NCBI GenBank assembly: GCA_021234155.1
Contig: JAJEKV010000057.1
Location: forward strand, 5,239,821-5,303,820
Direction: 5' to 3'
Origin: Isoetes taiwanensis
Taxonomy: Eukaryota; Streptophyta; Lycopodiopsida; Isoetales; Isoetaceae
DNA length: 64,000 bases
Shown here: piece after piece, positions 11,947 to 23,790 of the stretch
How positions within the stretch are numbered: the stretch's first letter is position 1
Layout of the letters: each line of letters opens with the position of its first letter
Translations under genes and position numbers: made by a program
The notes under the pieces: generated by a model
What the model saw: the letters and a program-made list of their open reading frames with translations, nothing else
Told to the model about the DNA's origin: nothing
Database searches by the model: none

Positions 11947-12386
11947 GTTATTTGGTGTATGAGTGCATTTCAAGTTGCCATTGTGAAGAAGAATAACTCA
12001 TGTTATAGATTGTCTGAAAGAGGAGGTTGAAAACGTGAGCAATAGAGGTAAGAGGAGCCTTATGGAACTGGATGCAGCAGAGAGATTGAGTATGATGACG
12101 AACCTGAAATCCATTATCATATGTTTGACTTCTGGGCTTCCTTTCTCCTAACATATATCAGTCATAAAATATGTAAAATATTTGTGTCTTTAAACGTAAA
12201 ATCCTGCAAGAAATATTTTCGGAATATAGTCGAGGACTTGGTCACATAGAGACATCTCAATTTTGCATTTGGTGGGCAAATTCATGTATGAGTGCAATTC
12301 ATGTTGATTGTAAAGAAGAATACCTCATGTTATAAATTATCTGAAAGAAGAGCTCTAAGACGGGAGCAGTAAAGGTAAGAGAAGCC
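11947..12386. repeat. Diverged ~110-bp duplication
   Basis: The segment at 11947-12058 recurs at 12281-12386 with many substitutions. Shared words include GTATGAGTGCA, GAAGAATA.CTCATGTTATA and GGTAAGAG.AGCC. It is non-coding and of unknown origin. Confidence 0.7.
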
Positions 12387-12468
12387 TAGAGAACTGTTTT
12401 CCTATTACAAGAACTAGAAAACATAAACTATGTCGGCAAAAAGAGTGATAAGATGTTCATAGGAGAAT

Positions 12469-12582
12469 GACGCATGGGGTATGCCACCATTGCTCAAATA
12501 CCTTATGTGCACATGGGATTGAACGATGCATAGGGTATGCCACTATTGCTCAAACAACTCATGTGCACATGTGATTTAATGA
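12469..12582. repeat. 57-bp tandem repeat, two units
   Basis: Two adjacent units of about 57 bp share GGGTATGCCAC.ATTGCTCAAA and ATGTGCACATG. No coding function is apparent. Confidence 0.85.
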
Positions 12583-14085
12583 GCAACATTCAAAAATTAT
12601 AAAGTAAGGCCATATATCATGATGACCAGGGCGAAAGTTTATGCAAAAAAATGAACAATCGAAGTAGCACCAAAATTGTGTAAAATTAAGAAGAAGTGAA
12701 GGAAAGCAAAGTCAAAGTATTGCTTTGGCTATAAAAGAACCACCTATTGACAACCATATGAAAGATGTGTGAAGTCGATTTCAGTTGTAACACAATGTTG
12801 CAAATTCGACTATGAACTAGCTATCATCATCTTTGCTTAAAGTTAGTTGTTTCAAAAAAGAGTTGTAGAAAAGGATAAACTTTGATTAAGGTCACCCTCT
12901 ATGATTTATCAAATGCATTTATTTTGCCTAAGGTCATCCTCTTGGATTTCTCAAAAGCATAAACTTATGTTGAGATAATATTCTATACATTCAATATCTT
13001 CAAAAGTCCAAGCTAAAAAAAGACAATAAATTTTGTTAGAAGCAAAAGAAGTTTGCTTGGGACAACTAGAATATACATAAACTAAAATATGCAACTGAAA
13101 CATAAACAAACCACAACGTGCACAACCAGAACATGCATAAACTAGAACATACACCCCACGATCGATTAAAAAACTTGTATATATATATACAAGTCTTTGT
13201 ACTATAAATGGGTCTATGAACTATGGTTTACGAAATCTGGGAACAAAATCCAAGATTAAGAGTGACAGGAATGGTAGCATGCATCCAGTCCAAAGTCATG
13301 AAGTTTTAAGCTAAACCCTTTGCTTGATGGCCATTCAATCGAGCTCATCGTTGTTTATTAGATGGAGACTTGCAATTAGATTTCATCTGATCACTCTACG
13401 ATAACGAAGCAAACTTTGTCTATAATCCTATTGGGTACAGCTTTATTCGAGGTGTCTTTGGCTCAGCGAAATTAAATTGCATCTCCTCTAACAATGAGCA
13501 TAGATATTTGGTAAACAATCTACATGCATCCACAACGTCATTGATAAACAAACTCTGATAAATATTTTGTTCCCTGCTTATGAACTTCATTTATTGTCTT
13601 ATTCTTGATGCGTATCCAATTTTATTCGAGGCAAATTCAACAATCGTACCAAATGTACAAACAAAAAGCTTGTCCTTGACTCTGGGTGAATTAGTTTTGG
13701 CTTTCTCGGGGAACACTTTCGATGATAGACATTTACGTATAGTTATACACTATTCGTAGTTGGAAGGTGCATTTTGTACTATAAATGTGTCCATGAACTA
13801 TACGAACATCTGGGAATAAAATCCTCTACCTATATTAACATGCGTTGTAAGGCCCCAGAATATCATGCCTTACAATTTTGACAATGCTCTAATCCTTGCT
13901 TTATGATTACTCTACCATTGGGTCTTCTCAACCAATTCCCTTCGCCATTATGCTTTTGATATCTCAAGCTCTTCCATATACCGACAATTCAATCCTCCCA
14001 TCATCTACCATGTCATGTTCATCTTAAGATGGTGGTCCCATTATACATGCTCTTAATACACTCTTAGCCCCAATGAGCGTGGGTC

Positions 14086-14191
14086 AGTAACTATAACGGT
14101 CCTAAGGTAACGAAATTCTTTGTCGGGCCGCACAAAAGGCGTTACAATCTGGGCACTATCTCGGAGAGAGTCTCGGTGAAATACACATGCC
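14086..14191 (+). pseudogene. Plastid 23S rRNA fragment in nuclear DNA (NUPT)
   Basis: About 105 bp match the conserved 23S region with GTAACTATAACGGTCCTAAG, then CGAAATTC.TTGTCGGG and CTCGGAGAGAG.CTCGGTGAAAT. The ATCTGGGCACT.TCTCGGAGAGAG block is the plastid form rather than the nuclear 25S. About 12 bases are missing after TTGTCGGG, several bases differ, and both ends break off abruptly into unrelated AT-rich DNA. It is an inserted organelle scrap, not a gene. Confidence 0.85.
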
Positions 14192-15002
14192 AAAAGACAC
14201 AATCCACGTATGTACATAATGTGCTAGAATCATAGAACATGAATACAAAAAATTGATATGTTTGGCCCAGTTTGAGCATTTCACCTTGTACATTTTGAAT
14301 CTCCTGCCAATATTCGTTAGGAGACTTTGAGAATGGTATCAGGGAGTTGTCTATCAAGAATATACCTTGCAGACAAGTACACAGCTGCATACAACTTCTC
14401 TTGGTGGTCCTACATTTATGATGCTCCTACAATTCTACTATAATTTGCTCTTGCTATTTTTGCAAATGTATGGACATTAAAATTATCACTAGATGCACAA
14501 TGATTTGGTTAAAGTAAAAGAATTTAGTTGGTATTCCACAAGCTCCTTGACCTTTGCATATTCTAAAGGTAATATGTTATTGAAATGCATACTAATCTAG
14601 TTGGGGATGTCAATAAAGTTTTTGATCGTCACTCTATTCAAAACTACTCCTAAAAAAAATTAGGCATCCAAATATAGAGTGACTTGAAAATTGCAAAGGG
14701 TTGAACCTTGCACAATCCATCTCTTCTACAAAATGCTTGAGTTATTATTCAAAAAAGAGATGTTACACATGCAATGAGAGGTTATGCAATTTGTACATGC
14801 TTGACAAATTTGCGAGAAGACTTAAAATCATTACCCGGATCAAATGTTTCACATCCAAAGGTTCCTTAGATCAAATGTTTTGCATTGAGCTAAGGACACG
14901 AATAACTTTGAATAGCTTTAATACTTGCTCCTGACACAATTCTCAATGTGTGCAAACTTTTGTTCAAAACTTTAGTATAGACAACTACCGTCACCACAAA
15001 GA

Positions 15003-15234
15003 ATGGCACCTACGTATACAACATCCAAAGTTCAAAAAAATGTCAAAATCTTGCCTTTGCAAAAGATAAACTCATGCCTCAACTTTAAAAATAAAGGTGC
15101 AAGCAATAGTTCTTTTAATACAAAATGGCACCTACGTGTACATCAAAGTTCAAACAATTGTCAAAATCTTGCCTTTGCAAAAGACAAACTCATGCCTCAA
15201 TCTTAAAAATAAAGGTGCAAGCAATAGTTCTTTA
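15003..15234. repeat. ~120-bp tandem repeat, two units
   Basis: Two adjacent units (about 15003-15123 and 15124-15234) share AATGGCACCTACGT, GTCAAAATCTTGCCTTTGC and ATAAAGGTGCAAGCAATAG. They differ by small deletions and substitutions. Confidence 0.9.
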
Positions 15235-15544
15235 AACACTTGGCCTTCACAACTTGAAGATATGCCATGAAACACTTTGGCGACATTTATTGCATGGAAA
15301 TAGGTAATCAGGGTACATTCTGAGGCGTGCTTGAGGGTGAGCTTGCATTCACATAGTTCCCCGCAACTAGTGAATGTGGCGTTAGACCAACACAAGTAAG
15401 AACATCGGCTTCATCGTATTACCCCATGGCCAATAAGCTAAATTCATATTTACGTGCATTACGTGTTTGGGTTCGGAGACAATGTTCCCATATTCGATAT
15501 TTATCTCATTGTGCCAATATGAGGAGTTAACGGTGCTCAATATG

Positions 15545-15600
15545 AGAGAAGCAAAAGCGATTTGCCAAATTAAGAGAAGCAAAAGCGATTTGCCAAATTA
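15545..15600. repeat. 28-bp perfect tandem repeat
   Basis: Two identical 28-bp units beginning AGAGAAGCAAAAGCGATTTG stand head to tail. Their identity suggests a recent slippage or duplication. Confidence 0.95.
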
Positions 15601-17249
15601 AATAGCATGGAACACGAAACATAGTTAACTAGGTATATTTACCTCATGCTCTGCTTTTCCAAAGGCTCGCATTCACCTAGGCAATAGTTGCAAATGTACA
15701 ACATTGAAATGCCCAATGAGAAGGAGCCTTCCCAGTAAAAATAAGGATCCACAAATAAATCTGCAAAACTATGGCAAAAGCCCAATGAGCCGGGATTTAA
15801 AAGCGACTGCGCATGTCTATATTACTATATCATGTAGACTTGAACATCTCGGGGTAAGGCTGCGCGGTGAATACACAAAGAAGGCAAGCGTGTATCAAGT
15901 ACAAAGATCCACATTCGAGAACAAAGACATTTATGCTTATTTGCCATGGCGGAGACCATTTCTTGGTCGAGGCTGGATCTCACCTCGTGCTCAAATCATA
16001 CTTAAGAGGAAGGCCACGGAATTACGGGGCTTGGTCGACATCTAATGCGGGCATAAGAGAAGGATAAACCCAAATGTAGATGCTCAAGAACTTCCCATTT
16101 ACACGTGGATCTCTCTCAGAATAGCTGCTCTTCCAGATCCAAAACCCGATCAGCAATAGAAAGGTCAAAAATCTTTCTGAAGTATCTTCCTAACCTAGCA
16201 CCCTCAAATCTGACTAAAGAAGCTCTCACACCATAATGCAGAGCATATAGAATGTGCACAGCAAGTAAATCAATCACGAATATTCCACCGGCCGGTTGTT
16301 ATTGCTTCTTACATGGTGAAATTGAAATCTTAAAAGCTTTGTTTTAATTCATTTTCGATGGATTGACATTTACCTATTAGTTCAATTAAGGGGACCAAAC
16401 TAATATTCTTGGGCTAGTACACGCAATGCATTTCATGTTTTCGCAATGGATCACCAATGTCTAGGCGACTAACATGAGTGTCGGATCATCGAAGCGTTTG
16501 GATCATACATGACTAATGGCATTGACTGGTTTGTGACATCGAAAACATTTACAATGATAGCCTGACTTTCAGCAAGTTATCTCAGCAGGTTTTCAACCAC
16601 AGATTCAAAATCAAAACCTACATATCTGTTTGCACAAATACATGCCATTAATCTGACAAAGAAAATCTCTATGAAAGGTAACAGACCGACACAATATAAT
16701 CGCCCGGACATTGGGCTCAAATGCAAAAACCTCACCTTTTCCCCAGTTCTCGTCTTTTGCTAACTTGACTACATCTTTTGCATGCTATGATGCGATACTC
16801 AAACTGTCCAAGTTCCCTTTTCATTACGCTTTTTGTCAATCCATGTGGCTTCAAAGTGCTTCACACCTGAAGATACAAATCATCTACGAAGTTAGAAAGA
16901 GTAATAAAAATTCTAAATGACGGGGCACTTCATTTGCATGTCCACTAGCAACTGAAATCCCAACAGAGCAGAATCAGATTCAACATCAACGCTACATCAA
17001 GCTTCTAAATTTCAAAAACTTGGAACTACATAATGCAAACTGGAACGTTTGAGTGAATCAAAACAAATTTGCATTTGATTCACCAAGATGATATTTTGTT
17101 AAAAATACAAATAGAAGGTTACATTTATATTGTCCTCTCTGGCTAGACTCTATTCCGCTTATGATTTACATATATGTGGCACACAAATAACCTGCATGAA
17201 AAGATAGTATTAATCAAACAACTTCAGGGGAGAAAAAACATGGCTCAAA

Positions 17250-19835
17250 GCTAAATATAATGCGGAAGATCTTACGATATAGGCGGAGCGCCAGATTCAC
17301 AAGCTCTATGAAGTCACATATCCAATGGCATAACGTTGTGGGTGCTTAATACTTCTACAAATTGCTTGCATTCCATGTGTACTGGACGGAGAAGGATTGA
17401 TCAAAATGCTTGACAACCGACTTCGTTCTTACTCTCTTGGTCCATTGATCATCCACCATGTCGGCCTCCCGATTTAAACAAGCCTCAAGCACGGCAAAAA
17501 AGAAAAGGCATAAAGGCATAAGAGAGGATAAAATCACGAGCAGGCGGCTCCTCACGAAGTTTGGTCAACAAGCGAGATACCAAACATGTTTGAAACTAGC
17601 AAATATGCAAGATTTAGTTGAAGATTCCAAAATTTGGATTGCACAATTTTCTGGATTTCTGGATAGCATAATGTTTTGACTACATGGCACAAGAAACAAT
17701 AAAACTTTATTGTATTGTGTAGGAAGGTGCATCTGAAGCCATTTGAAACAACTTGGTTAGGCGGTGAAGGCAAAGAGCAAAACTAGGTTCATATGGGGGG
17801 TACGGTTTGGCCACCGATTCGTAGAATATCAATTTACATATGCACCACGGTAAAGGCGATTCTGAAGGCGTTTTTAACCCTAGGATGGGCGTTGCAAGAA
17901 TTTGCACACTAACACTTCATTCCTAAAGCGGTTGAAACTGTACTCATATCCAATGTTTCCATTTTCCAAAGCACATTTCTCGAGGAAAAGCACAAGCATG
18001 GACTCAAAAGCGAGGAGTGTGAACATAAATTCTAAACTTTTGATGGTGTCTAAATTACGAGGAGGCTACCATGAATAAATGTCAAAATACCTTAGGAGCA
18101 GAAACTAAAGAAGACCAAGTCATATAATGAAGCCACGATTAATCGAGTGTACTTCTACTTCTGAGCCATGTGCCCGTCCATAGGCTCCTCCGAGACATGC
18201 GGTCTTGAATTCACAAAGGCTGTCACCAAGCGGTTAATCTCATAAAAGTGCATAAAGTTGAAGTGGTGAACAAAATGAAATGTTATTTTTGGCACTTACA
18301 ATTTTGCATCTTGCGATATCGAGGCGGTGATATACCGATTTGCGATTGCCCATTCCGGCTTCCATCATCTTTTCTACCAAGTGCATGAGCGAGAAGATAG
18401 GGGCTACACACAAGTTTCAAGGTTCAAAGTCACCAATTAAACCACATATTTGCATATATACAACAATGTAAAAAGAAAAGATTATAATGCATAAACCCAA
18501 TACTGACTAAATATAATGCGAGGAAGATCTTTACCGCTATAGCCGACCCGGTTCAAGCTCAGTCACATATCCAAAATGGTTCACCAAAGAGTGGCAAAGA
18601 AATGCATTTTCAAGATGTTTAAGTAGCAAAAGATAAGGCGGATAAGATGCTTACTATGATCTTAAGCTAACTCGCATCCAATGGCATAACGTTTATAATA
18701 CTTCTACAAATTGCTTGCATTCCATGTGTACTCACGGAGAAGGATTGATCAAAATGCTTGACAACCGACTTCGTTCTTACTCTCTTGGTCCATTGATCAT
18801 CCACCATGTCGGCCTCCCGATTTAAACAAGCCTCAAGTCACGGCAAAAAGAAAAGGCATAAAGGCATAAGAGAGGATAAAATCACGAGCAGACGACTCCT
18901 CGAAGTTTGGTCAACAAGCGAGATACCAAACATGTTTGAAACTAGCAAATATGCAAGATTTAGTTGAAGATTCAAAATTTGGATTGCACAATTTTTCTGG
19001 ATTTCTGGATAGCATAATGTTTGACTACATGGCACAAGAAACAATAAAACTTTATTGTATTGTGTAGGAAGGTGCATCTGAAGCCATTTAAAACAACTTG
19101 GTTAGGCGGTGAAGGCAAGAGCAAAACTAGGTTCATATATGGGGTGCAGTTTGGCCACTTCGGTTAAGTAGAATATCAATTTACATATGCAGCCACGGTA
19201 AAGGCGATTCTGAAGGCGTTTTTAACCCTAGGATGGGCGTTGCAAGAATTTGCACAATAACACTTCATTCCTAAAAGCGGTTGAAAGCGTACTCATATCC
19301 AATGTTTCCATTTTCCAAAGCACATTTCTCCGAGAAAAGCACAAGCATGGACTCGAAAAGACTTTTGATGGTGTCTAAATTACGAGGGAGGCTACCATGA
19401 ATAAATGTCAAAATACCTTAGGAAGCGAAACTAAAGAAGACCAAGTCATATAATGAAGCCACGATTAATCGGAATTTGTACTTCTTCTAATGTGAGCCAT
19501 GTGCCCCGTCCATAGGCTCCTCGAGGAGACATGCGTCTTGAATTCACAAAGGCACATCACCAAGCGGTTAATCTCATAAAGTGCATAAAGTTGAAGTGGT
19601 GAACAAAATGAAATGTTATTTTTGGCACTTACGGTACATCGATATCGAGGAGCAGGTGATATACGATTCGCGATTGCCCATTCCCGGCTTCCATCATCTT
19701 TTCTACCAAGTGCATGAGCAGAAGATAGGGGCTACACACAAGTTTCAAGGTTCAAAATCACCAATTAAGCCACATATTTGCATATATACAGCAATGTAAA
19801 AAGAAAAGATTATAATGCATAAACCCAATACTCAG
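17250..19835. repeat. 1.3-kb tandem duplication
   Basis: The unit at about 17250-18506 recurs at about 18507-19835 in the same orientation, ending in both copies at ATAAACCCAATACT. Copy 2 has about 100 bp near 18560-18665 that copy 1 lacks. The copies differ by many small insertions and deletions. No protein is evident: the short frames (60-80 codons) are broken differently in each copy. Confidence 0.9.
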
Positions 19836-20565
19836 GGAAATATCTGTCAAGAAAGATTGAAGACATTATCGGGACACTTTGCATGTAGTGTTACCAAAGT
19901 CCATGGCCTGTTAAAAGATGACCCAACTCCATTCCATTTACGAAAATATGAAAGCTCAATAACTTGATGATCGTGGTTTTAGATCGGCTTAGGAAGGAAT
20001 AATAAGAGCCTCAAAAACAAAAGCATGGCGTAACTAGCTTACAAGGTCATCTAGTATAGAAGCGAGATATCTGACCAAGCTTGCAACAAGAAAAAATGTT
20101 GCATCATATCACTAACCTCTGTTTGTAAGATAAAATGCATGGTCCATATCGTTAAAAGCATGTTACTGCATGAATGAGCAATGAAACCACTAAGGGCAGT
20201 TCAACGCTGTATTACCCAATCTGCTTTTCCAAAGGCGATAGCTTTATACCTTGAATAATTACGAAATTCATGTAGCTAGAATAATTATACCTGAAAAACA
20301 TCATTGGCTCTAGCATGGCAAAAGCAACTTCGTCATCTATTAACCTCCACTGAAAACATCATTGCCAGCATCAAGGCGGCACAATATGTGCTCTAAATCC
20401 AGCACACACAGGTCTTGCCATAAAAATTTGGCCAGCACAGATTCGGCGACGCCGGATTAAGCGGACGGCAGAAAAATTTCAGCTTAAGCAAAAGGCAAAA
20501 CCTTCTTATCGGGAACAAAGCCGACCAATCCCCGGGCAGATCTTTCCTCCACAACACTACTCCAT
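19836..20565. other. No gene seen
   Basis: About 730 bp of unique sequence between the tandem duplication and a possible small minus-strand exon. No frame or repeat here can be assigned. Confidence 0.5.
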
Positions 20566-20811
20566 TCAAAAAAACACCTCTAAAGCAAGACGGTTATATG
20601 AAATCAAATCAAAATAGGGCAGATCGTCATTTTTGAGCAAGGTTTTGTGGCCGACTGCTGGTACCGAGGGGGCGAGAGCATCTTGAGAAGCCGGAGCTGG
20701 AGGGGCGCCGTTTACCCTTGCTACATACCCGATGCTAGATACGTTGAGATTGATGAGGAGATTTCGCCTGCGCCATAGCCGGACCGAAAGCAATCGATTA
20801 GGGCAAGCCAC
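20566..20811 (-). CDS. Possible first exon with a basic N-terminus, unrecognised
   Basis: An 81-codon frame starts with an arginine- and leucine-rich stretch (NRLLSVRLWRRRNLLINL) free of acidic residues, typical of mitochondrial presequences. An alanine/proline-rich segment (GAPPAPASQDALAPSVPA) follows. A possible donor (CCTCG before GTACCAG) lies inside the frame. No following exon could be identified, so this may equally be chance coding potential. Confidence 0.25.
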   Translation of the reverse strand: MACPNRLLSVRLWRRRNLLINLNVSSIGYVARVNGAPPAPASQDALAPSVPAVGHKTLLKNDDLPYFDLISYNRLALEVFF

Positions 20812-20835
20812 AACAGTCAGATGAGATTCGATGGA

Positions 20836-21128
20836 GAAATCGAATTGGGGCTTTTAACGTGGGCCGTCCAGATCTGAAATGGACGGCCAGGATTAAAATC
20901 TCTACACACACTCTACACACAATATCCGAGATGGATGGTCGAGATGAAATGCCCCAATTTCAAGGGTCGAGATTAAAAGCCCCAAATCAGGTAATCGACG
21001 GTCTAGATAAAATGCCCCAATTTCAAGGGCCCAGATTAAAAGCCCCAAATAAGGGGGGATGCTTGGGGTGTTACGAGGTGGCACCGTCTGGGCCGTCCAT
21101 CTCAGAGATGGACGGCCGAGATCAATCT
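20836..21128. repeat. Foldback/MITE-like cluster with GGACGGCC dyads
   Basis: Two dyads (GGCCGTCCAGATCT...ATGGACGGCC near 20865 and GGGCCGTCCATCTC...GATGGACGGCC near 21090) flank two tandem units of about 57 bp. These units share ATGCCCCAATTTCAAGGG and AGATTAAAAGCCCCAAAT. The layout of terminal inverted ends around internal direct repeats suggests a small non-autonomous element. It abuts the 3' end of the H3-like frame. Confidence 0.75.
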
Positions 21129-22350
21129 CTACACCATGTTGGTAGACCTCAATATAATTGTATATATATAGTGATATGAAATTTTAACTTTTGTACAAAA
21201 TTGAAGCTCTTCAAGGCTTCTTCTTGCGTGGAGGTCCTTGGGCATGACCGTCACTTGCTTGGCGTGGAGGTCCTTGGGCATGATCGTCACTCGCTTGGCG
21301 TGGATGGCGCATAGGTTGCCGTCTTCAAAAAGCTGCATGAGCTCCGCCTCTGCTGCCTCCTGCAGGGATCGGACCATCAAGGGTGTGACCATGTAGTTTG
21401 TATGAAATTTCTGCATTATTTTGCGAAGGCGCCGTTTGAACGGCGCCTTTCGGATGAGGAGATTAGTGCACTGCTGAAAGTGCCTAATCTCCTAGAACAC
21501 ACGGGCATGCTTGAAGTTGGGCCCGTGGTGAACCTTCTTTGGTGGCTCCGGCCGTGGTGGCGGCGGCTTCGGCTAGTTCTTGGGCCCCCCGCCTCTAACG
21601 TACTTTTGTACGTTCTGCTTGCAATACCAGTCATTGTACCTCTTCCATCTGCGGAGGTACTCTTGGTATGCTTTCTTGCGACACTGGGATTCACGATCTT
21701 GTTTCAGCATGAATTCTCGCTCGCCCACCTTCTGCTTCTTAATTACCTTAGGTGGCTTGGGCCACTTAGGGTACAGTAGTGGGCGGGCGTCGGGGTCTGA
21801 GGGTTCCCCGGCATCTTGCTCGAGCTCTTCTTCCTCCTGCCCGTCTTCTTCTGTCTCCTCTTCCTCCCCTCCTCCTCGTCGGTAGGTTCCCGACGAGGTT
21901 CCTGGATGTGGACAATGCCCCTTGGCCGGTCCTGGTCCCTTTTGGACTGCTTCTCCCTTCTCCGTGCCTCCTTCTCCCTCTCACTTTTCTTCCTCTGTGC
22001 CCTCTCCTTTGGCCATTCGGCCACCTTCTCCTTGCCCTTTCTCTTCCTGAAGGTGCCAACTTCCTCCTGCCTCGGCTGCTGCTGCTGCTCATCCCCCTAC
22101 TGCTGCTCCTCTTGCTCCGACGGCCAGCTGAGGGTGACGGTCTCGTCCGTCCGCTGTGTCTCCCCCGAGGAGTTGCTTCCCTTCGACTCATGGGAGGCGT
22201 GGAAGGTGTTGTCTATCGAATTAGATGACTCCTCCTCCTCCCGGGCTTGAGATGCTCGGGGATTTTCTTTCTGGGACCTGCTGCTGCTGCCGCCATCGAG
22301 GGTGTGTGCCTGGGGCTGAACTTCCTAAATGTGCATTTGGTGCGTGCCAT
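21129..22350 (-). pseudogene. Histone-H3-like ORF of an LTR element, broken copy
   Basis: ATG at 22350 opens MARTKCTFRKFS, close to the H3 tail start ARTKQTARKS. The frame then shifts by one into a long charged stretch (ETQRTDETVTLSWPSEQEEQ, then KERAQRKKSEREKEARRREK) and shifts again into YLRRWKRYNDWYCKQN. The histone fold lies at about 21540-21230: [20 protein letters not shown], then [18 protein letters not shown] and [16 protein letters not shown]. Spacing matches canonical H3 and lacks the longer loop of plant CENH3. After MPKDL the segment [12 protein letters not shown] is a short internal repeat and the frame ends differently from H3. In-frame stops (near 21494, 21575 and 22100) and at least two frame changes mean it cannot be translated as it stands. 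It lies about 550 bp inside the LTR/primer site at 22.9 kb, in the element's sense direction. Confidence 0.8.
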
Positions 22351-22904
22351 ATCTTACGGTTAAGGAAACTGATTAGGTTAAGCTGGAGATCAAAGGAGAG
22401 AGGTTTAGGGAAAGATAGGGGGAAATGGGTGGCAAAAGGGTATTTAAAAAGAAAGATGCTCTAGGGAATATTCTCCTACTATTAATAGGCCCTTTTAATT
22501 AGCCTCCCTTATTAATTACCCCACTATACATACGTATTAATTGATGGTTCCTGCTGTATTATACCTTAAAATTCGAATTTTCCTAATGGTTTGAAGTGCC
22601 AATTATGGATTTGCACCATTTTTCACCCGTGTCTCGGATTGGGATGATTCTTCGATCCATTTTGGGTGAAATTTGATGCCCATGCATAATTTTCACTCCA
22701 ATTTACTAGAATGTTAATTTGACTTATTCTTTCTCCTACATCTAACCACTTGTCCTAATTTTACGAACCCACTACCTAGGAAAAAAACATTTCCCCCTAT
22801 TTTCGAGGTTCAAGGGTGGAATTTTCATCCCACATTTCTATTATTCCGAAGACTACCTAGCTAGGGATGTGGTCAGTGCTAGTTCTTGGTCAACCAAGAA
22901 CATG
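22351..22904 (-). other. Leader of the minus-strand LTR element
   Basis: About 550 bp between the primer-binding site and the H3-like ATG. No frame of note is present. By position it is the 5' untranslated leader of the element. Confidence 0.5.
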
Positions 22905-22916
22905 GCTCTGATACCA
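22905..22916 (-). promoter_or_regulatory. LTR-element primer-binding site (tRNA-iMet)
   Basis: The minus strand reads TGGTATCAGAGC, the sequence complementary to the 3' end of initiator tRNA-Met that plant LTR retrotransposons use to start reverse transcription. It follows CACAA at the LTR end exactly as in the plus-strand relative at 46183. Confidence 0.9.
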
Positions 22917-22917
22917 T

Positions 22918-23790
22918 TGTGCACAAAAATATACGGTGCCCGGCCGTACACTCCGTATGAAATCCCCCATCCGGTCCATCGACCGCACAGGCCCTCTGTC
23001 TATCCCGCACTCCAAGGTACCCCTAGTGCGGGAAGGGGACACGAAGGTGTCTTGCGCGCCCTTCCCCTTTGGGCTTCTATCACATCAGAAGCATAAACAA
23101 TGTTAGAACTAGCAATAACAATACATCTAACTACCTCGAAGGGTAACACATCCATACATCCATAGATACAATAGAGATGAACATATGCCATAAAACATGA
23201 GAGCTCCTACCCAAGGCTCAGACACATGGGGAGGAAGACTGACGGCTAGGCCACAAGATAGAGCAGACAGAGTCATAACGACGGTGGGGCTGGCTATAGA
23301 CAATGGCTAGGGTTGACCACTCCATCCGCCCCTCCTGTGCACACTTTGCAGATAGGCTAGATCGGGCTCTGGTACGACTCTAGCCTTCCAGATACCCAAT
23401 CTCATGGCATCACCCATCGAGACTACTTCGGGTTGCATCTCCCTGGTCTGTTGAGGCAGGACGGGTTTCATCTCCCCTTCTCGGGGTCTAGAGGTTCCAC
23501 GGGCGGCTAGAGAATCGGGGCGTCAAATGATTCTTCTCCGACTTAACCCCCCAAACAAGAGCATGCCATCACCTGCAACTCTTAAGAGGCAGGGCGGCAC
23601 CATTGCCCCAGGAGGTGTCGGACCCATGCCCGGCCCTAGCCTAGCCATAAGCGGGGGGTCCCCAGTAGCCACGCTTAGCAGGGACCCTCCCTCTGTCTCA
23701 CCTCTAGCCCCGTTATGTAGTGCTGAGTCATACCATAGCTCCCATAGCCCGGTGGGTTCCTATGCACAAACCGCATAATAATGGAAACTA
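22918..23790 (-). mobile_element. LTR of the H3-carrying retroelement family (minus)
   Basis: Read on the minus strand, this stretch aligns with 45317-46181. Shared words include CCTATCTGCAA.GTGTGCACAGGAG, AGACAGAGGGCCT/AGACGGAGGGCCT and GGGGGATTTC, and it ends in CACAATGGTATCAGAGC. The similarity is diffuse, so the two copies inserted long ago or belong to subfamilies. The 5' boundary cannot be fixed. It may extend to about 23950, where the hAT remnant begins to intrude. The partner LTR expected below 21.1 kb was not found. Confidence 0.75.

Larger units (their letters stand above)
11524..14085. other. AT-rich DNA with local duplications, no gene
   Basis: No frame here is convincing and no HSP90 exon continues into it. 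It holds two local duplications listed separately. A third pair is a roughly 50-bp segment at about 13188-13250 that recurs, diverged, near 13770-13820 (shared word TTTGTACTATAAATG). Confidence 0.6.
14192..17249. other. Non-coding AT-rich stretch
   Basis: Only short unrelated frames up to about 113 codons, without family resemblance. It contains two tandem repeats listed separately (15003-15234 and 15545-15600). I see no gene. Confidence 0.55.

Noticed and set aside
21779-22250. Plus-strand frames of 144-149 codons rich in Leu and Ser
   Set aside because: They are the opposite strand of the charged insert of the H3-like frame.
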